From Pelecanus crispus (Eukaryota > Chordata > Aves > Pelecaniformes > Pelecanidae), in NCBI RefSeq assembly GCF_030463565.1, contig NC_134676.1:24966728-25030727 (forward strand): 64,000 nucleotides of DNA, given 5' to 3'. The notes beneath the pieces were generated by a model. It was given only the letters and a program-made list of their open reading frames with translations. It had not been told where the DNA came from and did no database searches. The position numbers were made by a program, and so were the translations under genes. Positions 52,501 to 64,000 of the stretch are shown here, piece by piece (within the stretch, counting starts at the first letter, position 1; every line of letters starts with the position of its first letter).

Positions 52501-52737
52501 TAGTACCAAGCTATGTAGAACGCAAGCTATTCCCTTGCTCAATTTAGATGCTTATATGGCTGCTGATGGTCCTTCATTCCTTCCCTACCTTTTGTGCTAA
52601 AATACAGACTTCACATAAAATGTATTCCAGATTTATTCTAAATGTCTATTCACAGTTACAAATGTGTTCATTTATTTAGGAGCTGAAACACCTCCCCTCT
52701 AAGCCAGAGGAAAAACTCTGAAAGTTTGAACCTGCTT
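49553..52737 (+). other. presumed intronic DNA, nothing recognised
   Basis: T-biased, AT-rich. A short plus frame at 50,475-50,675 begins near an acceptor-like TTTCTTACAG, but it ends at a stop without a donor and has no known motif. Confidence 0.5.
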
Positions 52738-53191
52738 GCGATGCTCCAGAGGAGGGCCACAAAGATTATCAGCGGGCTGGAGCACCCCCTTTATGAGGCC
52801 AGGCTGAGAGAGTTGGGGTGGTTCAGCCTGGAGAAGGCTCCAGGGAGACCTTACGGCGGCCTTCCAGTACTTAAAAGGTGCCTACAGGAAAGATGGGGAA
52901 GGACTCTATCAGGGAGTGTAGTGATAGGATGAGGGGTAATGGCTTTAAACTGAAGTAAGGTAGATTTGTATAGATACTGGAAAGAAACTCTTTACTGTGT
53001 GGGTGGTGAAGCACTGGAACAGGTTGCCCAGGGAAGCTGTGGATGCCCCCTCCCTGGAAGTGTTCAAGCCCAGGTTGGATGGGGCTCTGAGCAGCCTGAT
53101 CTAGTGGAAGGTGTCCCTGCCCATGGCAGGGGGGATGGAACTGGATGACCTTTAAGGAACCTTCCAACCCAAACCATTCTATGATTCTATT
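52738..53191 (+). mobile_element. CR1 LINE, 5'-truncated, decayed, sense orientation
   Basis: The segment starts in ORF2 C-terminal coding sequence (MLQRRATKIISGLEHPLYEARLRELG region, broken soon after) and runs through GCACTGGAACAGGTTGCCCA to the tail CATTCTATGATTCTATT at 53,191. Frameshifts and stops interrupt the coding part. Its divergence from the 34.7-kb copy marks a different and older CR1 type. Confidence 0.93.
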
Positions 53192-56100
53192 ACAGCATGA
53201 AGGTAGTTTCTAGAGCTGTAACTGAGCTAATCAGAGCACGAGGGGAAAAAAACCCGCCTTCTTTCAGATGTCAGGGAAATTGCTTGACTACTGCCTTCTG
53301 TAATTGCTCTCAGCACATATCAAGGTAGAAGTGTGGGCAGATTCCCACAGTTCATTCTTTTCCCTGCTATATTGGAAGACAATCAGGACTTAGTGTATTT
53401 CTTCTCTTGCATTTTATGTTCTTATTAAACTTTATTTGTATTTTTGCTTGCTACTGTTTGGGACAGTAAAGAAACAGACCAGCTAGATATCTCTGCTTTA
53501 AGTTTTCTACTTAGCCTAAATGCTTGTACCAGCATAACTCTACCGGTTTCATTATGCATATGTTGGTATAGATGGAACATGTGTAATGCATTTTAATGTG
53601 TTAAAGAGCAGGATGGGTAAAATCAATTTTCTCCCAAACAGTATGATCACGCTTTGTGGTGATATAACCTAAAGGAGTTTTAGTAAACAAACTGGAATAA
53701 TTGATCATGATTCAGCACAAGTGTGGGATAGACAACAGATTGTATGTCCTCCAGGACAGGTTAAGATGACCTAGATGGAGGAGCACATGATGTAGGGGTT
53801 GGTGGTGGGAAGCATTGGTTAGCTTGACGAGCAATGATATTTGCACATCAGTAGCCTGGTAATTGTTAGGATTTTATTTTTTTAAACATTGTTGTGAAGG
53901 TGAGAGATAAGAAGATGAAGGAATTCATAGTGAATTAATTTTAGACATCTGTGTGGGGATGCTGTCAAATGTTTCAAAAAATTGATGATGGTGATAGAAG
54001 CTAACTTTATTGACTGATTAGGAGGCTCCCTCTTGATTTTTGAATGAGAAAACAGTTTGGAAAAATAAGTGAAAATAAGCTGGTTATCTCTCTAAGCACC
54101 TGTATTTCCCCCTTTTTCTGTTAAATCAGCAACACAGTCAAGCAGTGTCTTAGAAATGATTTTTGTAGTAAGTGGTGCAAGTTTGTGTGGTTAAGGTTTT
54201 GTTTTGGGTGTTTGGGGCAGGGGGGAAGTGTGACTACAGGAACTCAAGGGAGAAACAACTAAGGGGAGTTGTGGGTCAGAGTAGTGGGCAGGATACCGGT
54301 GATTTCCACAGAAATAATCAAAGCGGCTGATGAGAACAGTTGGTGGTGGTGATTGACATTAAGTTCTGGTTTTATATGCACTGAATTTAAGTAGCCAATC
54401 CCCAGAGGTGCTCATCTGGAGCTTTTCTGTGAGATGGAAGAGTGTCAGGGATACTGTAGTGTTAGAAAGGCGGGGGAAGCAACTCGGAGTGGGAAAGAAC
54501 ATATTGAAAAAGAGGAAGAAGCAAAAGAGTGAAGAGGAATGGGCTAACTGACAGCACAAGAAATCACAGTGGAATGGATGAGGAAGCAAAAGAGATGACT
54601 CTTTAGGGGCTCTCACTTTTATTGTGGACTTTTTCATTGGAAGGATCACCTGTAAAGCAGTACTAGGTCTCTGAGAAACCTTGGACTGATAGGAGACATT
54701 AGCAACCCAACCAAGTTTATCTTTCCCTTTTTTGTATGTCTTTCCTTATTTTTGTTTTTATTCCCATACCTCTTTAAGAGTGAAAATTTTGACTGAGAGT
54801 AAAGGCTCCTCTTTTAAATTTCCCTCCTTTTGAAGCATGTCAGCTGTAGTTTTCTTTACATGTGCATTTGCAGCAAACAATAACTGATTGGAGATAGAGA
54901 TGTGGTTTCTGTAGGGAGCGATTACCCAGGCATTTTTACACCTAGCAAGATTTAAGGCTCATTAGTCTTAAACTAGTGGGTGTTAGGTAAATTGGTTAAG
55001 CTCTGTCTCAGTGTTTGCTGTTTTGGGTTTAGATAGTGGCCTGCCAGGTCTAGTTGAAGCTGTTGAGAATGTTTGTTTCTTTTTAACTGGAGTGCTAACA
55101 GCACTGCTGCTGTCTAACTGCTAGCGCTCATTCTGGTCTCTGTTTTTATAGATCATGCTGTTAGCATTTATTCTCAGCCCAGTCTCTTATTGGTGTGAAG
55201 ACCCGACAACTGTTAACTTCAAATGCATTATTTTCTAGATTTGTATAGTTTTATGGGAAAACCGGACTATGTATATTGTCATAGAGCGCATGCATTAAAA
55301 CTGTGTTGAATGATTTTATCCATGACATTATCAGTCTGTCTCAGTTCTGATCCCTTGATGGTATTAAAATGAAAGCTGGTATCTAGAATGGAATTAGTCC
55401 ATTAATCTCACTACTGATCTTTATTGCTGAGATTTTTCCATACTAGAAAAAAAATCTAGTGCTTTTTCAGCTGTTAACAAAGATGACTGATATGTTAAAA
55501 ATCAACCTGTTGGAAAAGGTTGATTTTTTTTTTTTTTTTAGTTGCAGTGTCTTATTGCTGGACAGAATATTGCATAGCCATGTCATCTAATGCCTTTTAA
55601 TAAATATCCATTTTTCTCTCTAAGAATTTAGAGTTCAGTAATCTGCAGGTAAACAGGTGATTTGCTTTATTGCTATGAAAGCTTTAAATACAGGCTTACT
55701 TGTTTTGTCCAGAACTTATACTGGCTTGTTGGAAAAGATCTGGAAGATCCCGAAGAATTGATTTTAGATTAGATTAAACAGATGTCAGGTTGGTTTTAGA
55801 GCTTGCATCTAATTGTTTCCTTCTTCACTCAGAAGTGAGAATGGAGCTGTATCTAAAAACCAAAAAACCCCCCAAACCTCTGTTATTTGGCTATCAGATC
55901 TAGTAATGCATTTCACGTATTACTGGAAGATACTGTGAACTGGAATGGGCAACTGCAGTAAAAAGGATTTTGGATGATTTGTGAATATAGCCTTCAAAAT
56001 GCTTTTTAGGGCATGCAGTTTGGTAGCACTTCTATCAATATTTGAAGGGCACATTCCTCCAGGTAGTATATTTCTCTAAGATGGCCCTTCAAAGAATGAG

Positions 56101-58570
56101 GAGAAACCTGCTGGTGATTTGCAGACCGTGCACAAACTGCAATTTCTGCATATTACACTTATGCCGTGTTAGTTTAGATTGTTTAATAAAAAGCCATTAA
56201 GAATTGAGGCAAAACAACCCTCACTATAACCTCATTATCAGAGGGAACACAGCAAACTCGTACCCTGTTCTTTTCCAGACACTGCCATCTTCTATCCAGG
56301 GATTTAAATAACAACTGTGTTCTTGTTTTTTCAGATTCAAAAGCTATCCCTGCATTGGTTACTTCAATCAGCAGAGGTTTTCGTTTGGTTTTTTTTTTTT
56401 TCCAGACAGAAAGAACTAGGACTATTTTCCGATCAGTTGAATTCAGCATATTCATTTCCTTAAATTTTCTTGTGAGCTGGGGATTAATTACCTTGCAGCT
56501 CTGTGATTTCAAACTGTAAAAATCTTTATTACCTTAATGAACTGTTTGCTCTTTAGTTCAGGTGGCTTGTGGTCCTGGATTGTTCTTGTGTATTAGAAGA
56601 GGATTGTTACCCTGTTACATAGTAAAAATCCAGGGGGATTTTACAGCTCCGCTCCATCCATGAAACAAATGAGTTCTGGAACAGTATTTGCAGAATGTAA
56701 ATTAGCTTGCAGTGGGGGTTTGGGTAGCTTTAAATTATATGGTAACAATCTGCTCCTTCATCACTGACTCTCAGGCAGGTAGTGAGGAGATCTGACAGCA
56801 AGCCAAGGCTTAGTGTTTGGAAATTGACTCAAACCATGAGATTAAGCAGCAGCATTAGTCTTTTCAAGAGTAATGTGATAATGTCATAGAGGAGCAGATC
56901 ATACCTCAGTGGCAGATGGTGCATGCCTGTGTGAAGTGTAATAGAGTAAAAATACACTTGGGTTTGATGTTGAATATGGTTAGTCACAATCAGTAGCTGT
57001 TGTGGTTTAATATCGACTCAAACAGGAACTTCAGCTTCCAGTAAGACACGTGTTCAATTGTTCACAGCTTACTAAAAAGTTTGAATACCAGACGCTTGCC
57101 TTGAGAGATCCCTATTTCAGATCAGTGCGTTTTTTAAAAAGTCCTATCTCTGTGATTCTGTTTTGTCCTGCTTCACTATCTAATTCCTGTTTTGAATATA
57201 GAAGTGTATTATTCCTCCTGGTGTCCTCCTTTGTTGTTGTTTGTAGAGAACACTGACATTCAAGAACTGATCTTGATAATGTGCATATGGGGTGAGTTAA
57301 TGATATATTGTTATGATAGTGAATTGATGTGCACAATAATGGGCAGTTGAAGGCGTAAAAAGTATCTGAGAGTTCTTTTCTTTTTTTCTTTAAACTCACT
57401 CAAACAAGCAATATTTTTGTATCACTTTGTATGTTAAGAGCACCGCTAAGGTTAACTTCATTCGTAGCTATGAATGTTTAGCAATTTCACAAGCAAGTTC
57501 TCAGATTGCTAATTGTATCTGTAATCAAACTGGTCAGTTATGTCTCCTAATTCATCTTTGTAAAGCAGTGAGGAGCAAAATAAATGCAGTAAAAGGTTCA
57601 TAATAGCAATTGTTAATTGGAAAGTTATGCCTGTACATGTGTGGGGGGGAAGTGACGTCTAAAAATAGGTTCAAGTGTTGCTCAACTAGCACTGCTCACC
57701 TCTGCCCTGGAAGGAAAGGGAACTCAGGAATTTACATACCCTAACAATGAATTGGCTGGTAGAGTGAGATCTATAATTAAGTATACAATTATAGCAACTG
57801 TTTGCTGTTAGTTTCTGCCTTTTTTTTTTTTAAACAATTTTACTTTGAAATCTCCATTATGCTGTAAAATTGTGTTTCTGAAACATGGGAAATGTAAAAC
57901 ATTCATCAGGTTCCTAACACCTATTTTCTAACCTATTTCAGACAACTACTGGGTGGTTATTGGTTCTAACAATTTAGTATTTTATGCATAATTTGATAAA
58001 TTCAAACATAAAGCCTCAGCTGGTTAGCAGCTTAAACTGTGTTGCAGAATCTCCTGGACTTGCCAGTAACAATAATAGGGCACAGGTACAAGACAAATTC
58101 ATGCATTTAGAGTACCACAAACATTCACAGAATCTGTAAAATTTGCAGTCGGAATTCTGCCTATGCCTAGGTTTCTGCCGCAGCATGTATCCACAGCCTT
58201 CTGTGTTTCAATAATTTGAAACAGCTCTAGGATCCAGTTTTGTGCATAAGCTGTGGCATAACTGATAAAGTGTCTGCCTGATACAGGAGGTATATCAAGA
58301 GTGCATCTGTCTGTGTAGGTTTTAAATGGAGAGAAATATACCACCTTTACTGTTCTTATTAATAGGGTATTAGTAATAGGTTGTTCATCTGGGGTGTTGG
58401 AAACCTATACTTAAATGTTGTCCAAGAGGACTTAAATCTCAGGCATTTGTATTTTAGGACAGGATTGCACACTCTGTGACAGTCTTGAGGTCATTTGGAT
58501 GGATGACTCATCCTGGGACTTCTTTGATTCAGTTTCACAAGTTTCTGTTGGAAAATTAATTATACACTTA
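53192..58570 (+). other. presumed intronic DNA, nothing recognised
   Basis: T-biased with T16 at 55,524-55,539, T13 at 56,389-56,401 and T12 at 57,820-57,831. One perfect inverted repeat is noted separately. No exon was recognised. Confidence 0.5.
55497..55539. repeat. perfect 11-bp inverted repeat followed by a T-run
   Basis: AAAAATCAACC (55,497-55,507) and GGTTGATTTTT (55,518-55,528) are exact complements around the 10-base loop TGTTGGAAAA. The T-run continues to 55,539. In RNA this would be a hairpin with a U tail. Confidence 0.85.
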
Positions 58571-58680
58571 AATCATAGAATCATAGAGTTGTTTAGGATG
58601 GAAAAGACCTTTAAGATCATTAAGTCGAACCACAAACCAACTATTGGTTTAGTCTACCACTGAACCAATTAAGAGTATCA

Positions 58681-58968
58681 AGGTCTGTTGTGACAGGACA
58701 TGGAGTAATGGGTTTAAACTAAAGAAGAATAGATTTAGTCTGGGTATAAGGAAGAAATTTTTTATAGTGAGGGTGGTGAAGCACTGGAACAGGTTGCCCA
58801 GAGAGGTAGTGGAGGCCCCATCCCTAGAAACATTCCAGGTCAGGTTGGGCAGGGCTCTGAGCAACCTGATCTAGTTAAAGCTGTCCCTGCTCACCGCAGG
58901 GGTGTTGGGCTAGATGATCTCTAAAGGTCCCTTCCAACCCAAAGCATTCTATGATTCTGTGGTTCTAT
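58681..58968 (+). mobile_element. CR1 LINE fragment nested inside an antisense CR1
   Basis: From GGACATGGAGTAATGGGTTT through GCACTGGAACAGGTTGCCCA to CATTCTATGATTCTGTGGTTCTAT, this is a sense-oriented CR1 3' end. It sits between CAATTAAGAG (left) and CAATGAATTTCATG (right), which are contiguous in the related element at 12.18-12.21 kb. This shows it landed in an existing CR1. It is younger than its host, and its type matches the fragment at 26.9 kb. Confidence 0.92.
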
Positions 58969-59101
58969 AACAATGAATTTCATGTTTCCTGGCTTGGTGA
59001 CTGCATTATTTTTTAATGAAAGTAAAAACTAGGAATTGTTAAGGTTGGAAAGGACCGCTAAGATCATCAGTCCAACCATCAACCCAACACCACCATGCCT
59101 A

Positions 59102-60725
59102 CTAAACCATGTCCCAAAGTGCCACATCTACATGTTTTTTGAACACCTCCAGGGATGGTGACTCCACCACCTCTCTGGGCAGCCTGTTCCAATGCCTGAC
59201 TACCCTTTCTGTGAAGAAATTTTTCCTAGTATCCAATCTAAGCCTCTCCTGGCACAACTTAAGGCCATTTCCTCTTGTCCTATTGCTAGTTACTTGGGAG
59301 AAGAGACCAACACCCACCTCACTACAACCTCCTTTCAGGGAGTTGTAGAGAGCGATAAGGTCTCCCCTCAGCCTCCTCTTCTCCAGGCTAAACAACCCCA
59401 GTTCCCTCAGCCGCTCCTCATAAGGCCTGTGCTCCAGACCCTTCACCAGCTTTGTTGCCCTTCTTTGGACATGCTCCAGCACCTCAATGTCCTTCTTGTA
59501 TTGAGGGGCCCAAAACTGGACGCAGTATTTGAGGTGTGGCCTCACCAGCGCCGAGTACAGGGACATGATCGCTTCCCTGCTCCTGCTGGCCACACTATTC
59601 CTGATACAAGCCAGAGTGCTCTTGGCCTTCTCGTCCACTGGGCACACTGCTGGCTCATGTTCAGCGGGCTGTCAACCAACACCCCCAGGTCCTTTTCTGC
59701 CAGGCATCTTTCCAGCCACTCTTCCCCAAGCCTGTAGCGTTGCATGGGGTTGTTGTGACCCAAGTGCAGGACCCGGCCCTTGGCCTTGTTGAACCTCATA
59801 CAGCTGGCCTCAGCCCATCATTCCAGCCTGTCCAGGTCCCTCTGCAGGGCCATCCTACCCTCGAGCAGATGGACACTCCCACCCAATTTGGTGTCATGTG
59901 CAAACTTAGTGAGGGTGCACTCAATCCCTTCATTCAGATCATTGATAAAGATATTAAACAAGACTGACCCCAAAATAGAGCCCTGGGGAACACCACTTGT
60001 GACCTGTTGCCAACTGGATTTAACTCCTTTCACCACAACTCTCTGACCATCCAGCCAGTTTTTTACCCAGCAAAGAGTATGCCCATCCAAGCTATGAGCT
60101 GCTAGCTTCCCTAGGAGAATGCTGTGGGAGATGGTGTCAAAGGCTTTACTGAAGTCCAGGTTGATGACATCCACAGCCTTTCCCTCATCCACTAGGCGGG
60201 TCACCAGGTCATAGAAGGAGATCTGGTTGGTCAAACAGGACCTGCCTTTCATAAACACGTGCTGGCTGGGCCTGATCCCCTGGTTGACCTGCACTTGCCT
60301 GTTGAGTGTACTCAAGATGAACCGCTCCATAATCTTCCCCAGCACTAAGGTCAGGCTGACAGGCCTGTACTTCCCTGGATCCTCTTTCCAGCCCTTCTTG
60401 TAGATGGGCATCACATTGGCAAGCCTCCAGTCATTAGGGACCTCCCCTGTTAACCAGGACTGCTGGTAGATGATGGAGAGTGGCTTGGTAAGCTCCTCTG
60501 CCAGCTCCCTCAGTACTCTCAGGTGGGTGCCATCCAGCCCCATAGACTTGTGAGCGTCCAGGTGGCGTAGCAGGTCATTAAGTGCTTCCTCCTGGATTAT
60601 GGAGGCTTCATTCTGCTCCCCATCCCTGTCTTCCAGCTCAGGGGGCTGAATGCCCTTGGGATAACTGGTCTGGCTGTTAAAGACGGAGGCAAAGAAGGCA
60701 TGAATGCTGTGCTCAAAATCTTTGC
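59102..60725 (-). pseudogene. CR1 ORF2 remnant: reverse transcriptase plus C-terminal region
   Basis: Reading leftward from about 60,725, the frame shows [11 protein letters not shown] and [15 protein letters not shown], then a reverse transcriptase domain (60,543-59,818). Motif A is intact (NLDFSKAFD), as is motif B ([10 protein letters not shown]). Motif C reads FAHD where the family has FADD; the His codon is at 59,896-59,898. A TGA interrupts at 59,818-59,820. After a further 85 codons a one-base loss near 59,638-59,645 shifts the frame, and the C-terminal region then stays open to 59,102. The endonuclease and ORF1 are missing. Three separate lesions besides truncation make it inactive. 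Confidence 0.93.
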
Positions 60726-63002
60726 CAAAGGTTCTTATTCCGTGTGCTTTCTCTTTCTCTCATGCTTGGTAATCATACTCACTTTAGTATCTAGATCACT
60801 TCTATCTTTGTCATACTAAGTAGTTAACAGGATATCTGTGTTAGTGAGTCAGCATCTACTTAATGCAATATTTAGCCAGTCGCTCCTTGCTCATAGAAGT
60901 GTGGGTGTTGGGTGCCACCAGCATTTTACACATGCCCACGGTCCCTATAAGACATGGTGCCATATTTCTTAAGTACTGTGCAAATAAAATTAGATATGTG
61001 CCTCCCCAAAGTATTTCAATATCTAATAAAAGATGTGGGTGTGATGAAGTGGAGGAGGGAAGTTAGGGTTTATGTGATAAATGGCAGTAAGGAAAAAGAG
61101 GTAAGGGTTGTGATGATAGCATCATACAAGTTAACCACCTATTTCATTTAGATCAAATGTTTCGTTTCTAGAAATGGTGGCACACATTCTGGTGTAGTTG
61201 AGTGTGTGTGTATGACTCGGTTTGATGTTGTTAATTACAAATCTTACTAGTAATTAAATTGGTATATTCCGTCTCTCAAGTATTCTTAATCTCTTAGTCA
61301 TTTGTTTCCCAAATTTTCCACATTCCTCTTCTTTCCCGTCATCAGTCTCTCTTTGTGCTGTTGTGAAAGAAGGCTGAGGTCTGAGCACATTTGCTGTGGC
61401 TAACAATAATAGGCCTGAAAAAGCTCTGAGCATTTGGAGCTGTCACTGTCTAGGATCCATGTGCTGATGGGAAACTCTCAAGAATGGAAGGGGAAAAAAA
61501 GGGTGAAACAGAAGGGGGTCACATAGGAGCAAAGGGTGAGGGCACCAGTTCTAAATAGTTTCTCATGGATTTGCAACCTCTCTTGTTATCCTGAGTGCTC
61601 ATGTCACATTGTTTGTGGTGCTAATTGGCCTCCTGATGTGACGTAGGTATGTCCAGTCCTCTCTAAAATTGTTGTCAATTCTGTAGCAGCAGTGGAAATC
61701 TTTGAAATGGCTGAAGCTTGGATGAGAGTTGTCATAACTTAAAAGAATGGGGTTTTTTTTGTTTTTTTCTTTTTCCTAGATTGAATCAAGTTGGATTCTT
61801 TGTGTTACTACTAACAACAAAGCTTCCTCAGGCTTAACTAGAGCTTGGTGTGTAGCTGGGCACAGCTACTCAATTCTAGTCAGTGAGTTAGCACAAATGC
61901 CACTTACAGAAAAGTAACGTAGTAAAGAATTGTGACAGTGCATGGGATGCAGACTGTTGCTGTTCCAAGACCTGCTGGTTTGGCGGTACTTAAGGGTGGC
62001 CTGTGAGGTTAAGGTAAGTGGTCCAGGAAGCCATGTCTCCTTGATCAAAGGCCTCAGGTAGTTGTCTGTTGTGCATGGTTGTTTCTTGTTTTTTGAATTT
62101 CAGATACAGCTTTATTGTGTACTTCAGAGACAAGAAACAAATCGATGTGAAAATAGATCACTAAGTGTTTAAAAAAAAAAACCCATGTATATTAAATGAA
62201 TACAGTATTTAAGGATGCCAGGTGTATTAATATTTCAAATGCTTGTTAAAGCCTTCCTAAAATTCTTAATTTTTGGCATTAAGTTTGGAGCATAAATTCA
62301 GTGTCATGTGTCTGTTTTCTGTGTTTTCATTCCTGGCTTGGTATCTGGTTATTTGAGCTAATGCAATGGCATCATGGTAAAAGAGCCAGTAAACATTAGT
62401 AAAGCCATAAGCAGAATTATTAGCAACAGTATACAGTAACAATTTAATCTTCCTCACATTTACTGTTCTGCAAAGCAACCTTGGTTTATGGAAATTAATA
62501 ATTTGCAAGTCTGTGAACACTTGATCTACTTTGGTGCATGTATTTATTATCTCCTGTAAACTAGAAATAATTTCCAATTAACTGGTGATTTCTCTAATTT
62601 CATTTCTGTCCATCCATATAAGCCATCTTAGTTCTATAAAGGGATTTTCCTGATACTTTTATTTTCATAGAAGGAAAGGATACTGGAATTACTGTGAGAT
62701 CAAGCATTGTATATCATGAATTCATGAATGATTGAATCAATGTGTGATTGTTCAGCTGCTTTAGTAAGACTTGGAAGGAGTATCTCAAATAGCAGTTATG
62801 TTGACTAGATAATTTTGGTAGAGTGGAGGCACGGAAACATGTATCTCCATGGTTCATGGAAAGCACTAAATCTCAACTTTCTACCCTGGAAATGTTTCCA
62901 AATAAGTCAGCTGACCTGCTTCCCTTTGTACATACTGACATTGACCTTAACTCAAAAGTGTTTTTTGCTGTTGTTGGATCTAATGTTGAAGTTGGCCCTA
63001 AT

Positions 63003-63020
63003 GTGGTGGTGGTGGTGGTG
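63003..63020. repeat. (TGG)n microsatellite
   Basis: About six TGG units directly abutting a CR1-like tail. Confidence 0.85.
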
Positions 63021-63074
63021 CGTTGGACCACATGGCCTGGAGCAGTCCCTTCCAACCTCCATCATTCTGCAATG
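63021..63074 (+). mobile_element. old CR1 3'-tail remnant
   Basis: GTTGGACCACATGG, CCCTTCCAACCTCCATCATTCTG match the final 50 bases of older CR1 types with several changes. The terminal octamer repeat is degraded to ATTCTGCAATG. It is too short to assign a subfamily. Confidence 0.6.
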
Positions 63075-64000
63075 CTAATTACTTGGGGCAAACAGTGGAA
63101 AATACTGCTGTATCTTGCTGCTTTTAGGGGGAATATTTGGTTTAAAGGTAATTGAAAGTTGCAATATGATTACTTATCTGCAACAGCTAGGCCTTCTGAT
63201 GGTATTGTAGATATAATTGTTTATGCTTAAGAACAATGTATTTCATTCCTCTTATAGAAGAACTTTTCAGAGCATATGTGCTGAGGCTTATACTTTGAGA
63301 AATGGGCATCTTGATTCATAAATGATTCCTTGAAGTTTTAAGGTTGAGAAACTCCTCCCATCTGGTTCACATGCATTATAGCAGTTTTTCGCTGGTGAGA
63401 TCAAACTCAGCCACGTCAGTAATTTCTGCACTAATTGCACTACTGTGAAGGGGGATTTTGAACTCCAGGCAGTTTTTCTAAATCTTACTTTGTGCAAAAT
63501 CACACATTGTACTCAGAACACACAGTGAAGTTTTTGCAGCTATGTCCATACAGGTGAGAGAAATAATTTGGAAATAGTTTCTTTTAAAAAATTGAGGTCA
63601 AATTTGCAATCTTCATTTATGCCTTGGAGACCCTACTTTGACCAGCTTCCCCAAGGGAAAGCAATCAACAACAAAATTCAGCATATCTGGTTTGTCTGCG
63701 TATGTGCAGTTATGAATGTGTTTCCTTAACTATCTTGTCCAAAAGTGGTGTTACGGTATTGTAACTAATGAACAAAGTTTCATTTTGCTAGCTTCTAAGC
63801 ACTTCATTCAGTTTTAAGATAATTAGAAATATCTCTAATAGAAATGTAGATAATCTGGCACAACAATGAAACTCTTAATATTAAAATATAGTTCATATAG
63901 TCAGTTAGCCAGTCAGGGACCTGTAAAAGTGCCTTTTCCATTCCATTGTTGTTGATAAGCACACCCGTATCCCTTGGCAGAACACTTCTCAACTGCATGT

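Larger units (their letters stand above)
58571..60730 (-). mobile_element. largest CR1 LINE in the window, antisense, interrupted by a nested CR1
   Basis: This minus-strand CR1 is truncated at its 5' end near 60,730 and ends at the CATAGAATCATAGA tail at 58,571. It is split by a plus-strand CR1 at 58,681-58,968. Without the insertion about 1.87 kb remains: the reverse transcriptase domain, the ORF2 C-terminus, a first tail module (about 59,036-59,101), a spacer (58,970-59,035), and a second tail module (58,571-58,680). Layout and spacer match the copy at 12.1 kb. The copy is dead (see the ORF2 entry). Confidence 0.95.
60731..64000 (+). other. presumed intronic DNA to the window end
   Basis: AT-rich and T-biased, with an A11 run at 62,171-62,181. 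Only a short old CR1 tail and a (TGG)n tract are recognisable, both near 63.0 kb. No exon was seen. Confidence 0.5.

Overview
The window is nuclear DNA from a bird. The evidence is a set of chicken-repeat-1 (CR1) LINE copies ending in the avian CR1 tail (repeats of ATTCTATG, or CATAGAAT on the other strand) and a solo retroviral LTR of a type I recall as abundant in neoavian genomes. Most of the sequence is AT-rich and non-coding, with one sharp CpG island. No bacterial, viral or plasmid gene set is present, and almost all open frames look like chance.

Layout. Positions 1-24,180 look intergenic: AT-rich DNA with small GC-richer patches (about 5,230-5,530, 6,500-7,090 and 7,800-8,060), a decayed minus-strand CR1 (12,086-12,530), a truncated LTR piece (about 13,850-13,980) and a 574-bp minus-strand solo LTR (16,433-17,006). 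Positions 24,190-25,592 are a CpG island with two inverted CCAAT boxes, GC boxes, (GGC)n and C-tracts, no ATG on the plus strand, and two good plus-strand splice donors (after 25,028 and 25,592). It is best read as the promoter and non-coding first exon of a gene running rightward. From about 25,600 to 64,000 the DNA looks like a long intron or introns: its long homopolymers are almost all T on the plus strand, as expected for a transcribed strand.

Inside that presumed transcription unit are one plausible 52-bp coding exon (33,425-33,476, reading QQPMMSQGKYYGPVNGA plus one base), sense CR1 copies at 34,673-35,400 and 52,738-53,191, antisense CR1 copies at 26,912-27,012 and 58,571-60,730 (the latter split by a nested sense CR1 at 58,681-58,968), and an old CR1 tail near 63,021. 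I could not name the host gene.

The most unexplained item is a 130-bp sequence at 44,317-44,446 that recurs with only three differences at 49,423-49,552 in the same orientation. It is not CR1 or LTR, has clean edges, and carries a conserved 7-bp inverted-arm pair. Also notable is a CR1 lineage with a two-part 3' tail seen at both 12.1 kb and 58.6 kb. The best-preserved reverse transcriptase copy has lost its catalytic motif (FAHD instead of FADD). All counts were made by eye.
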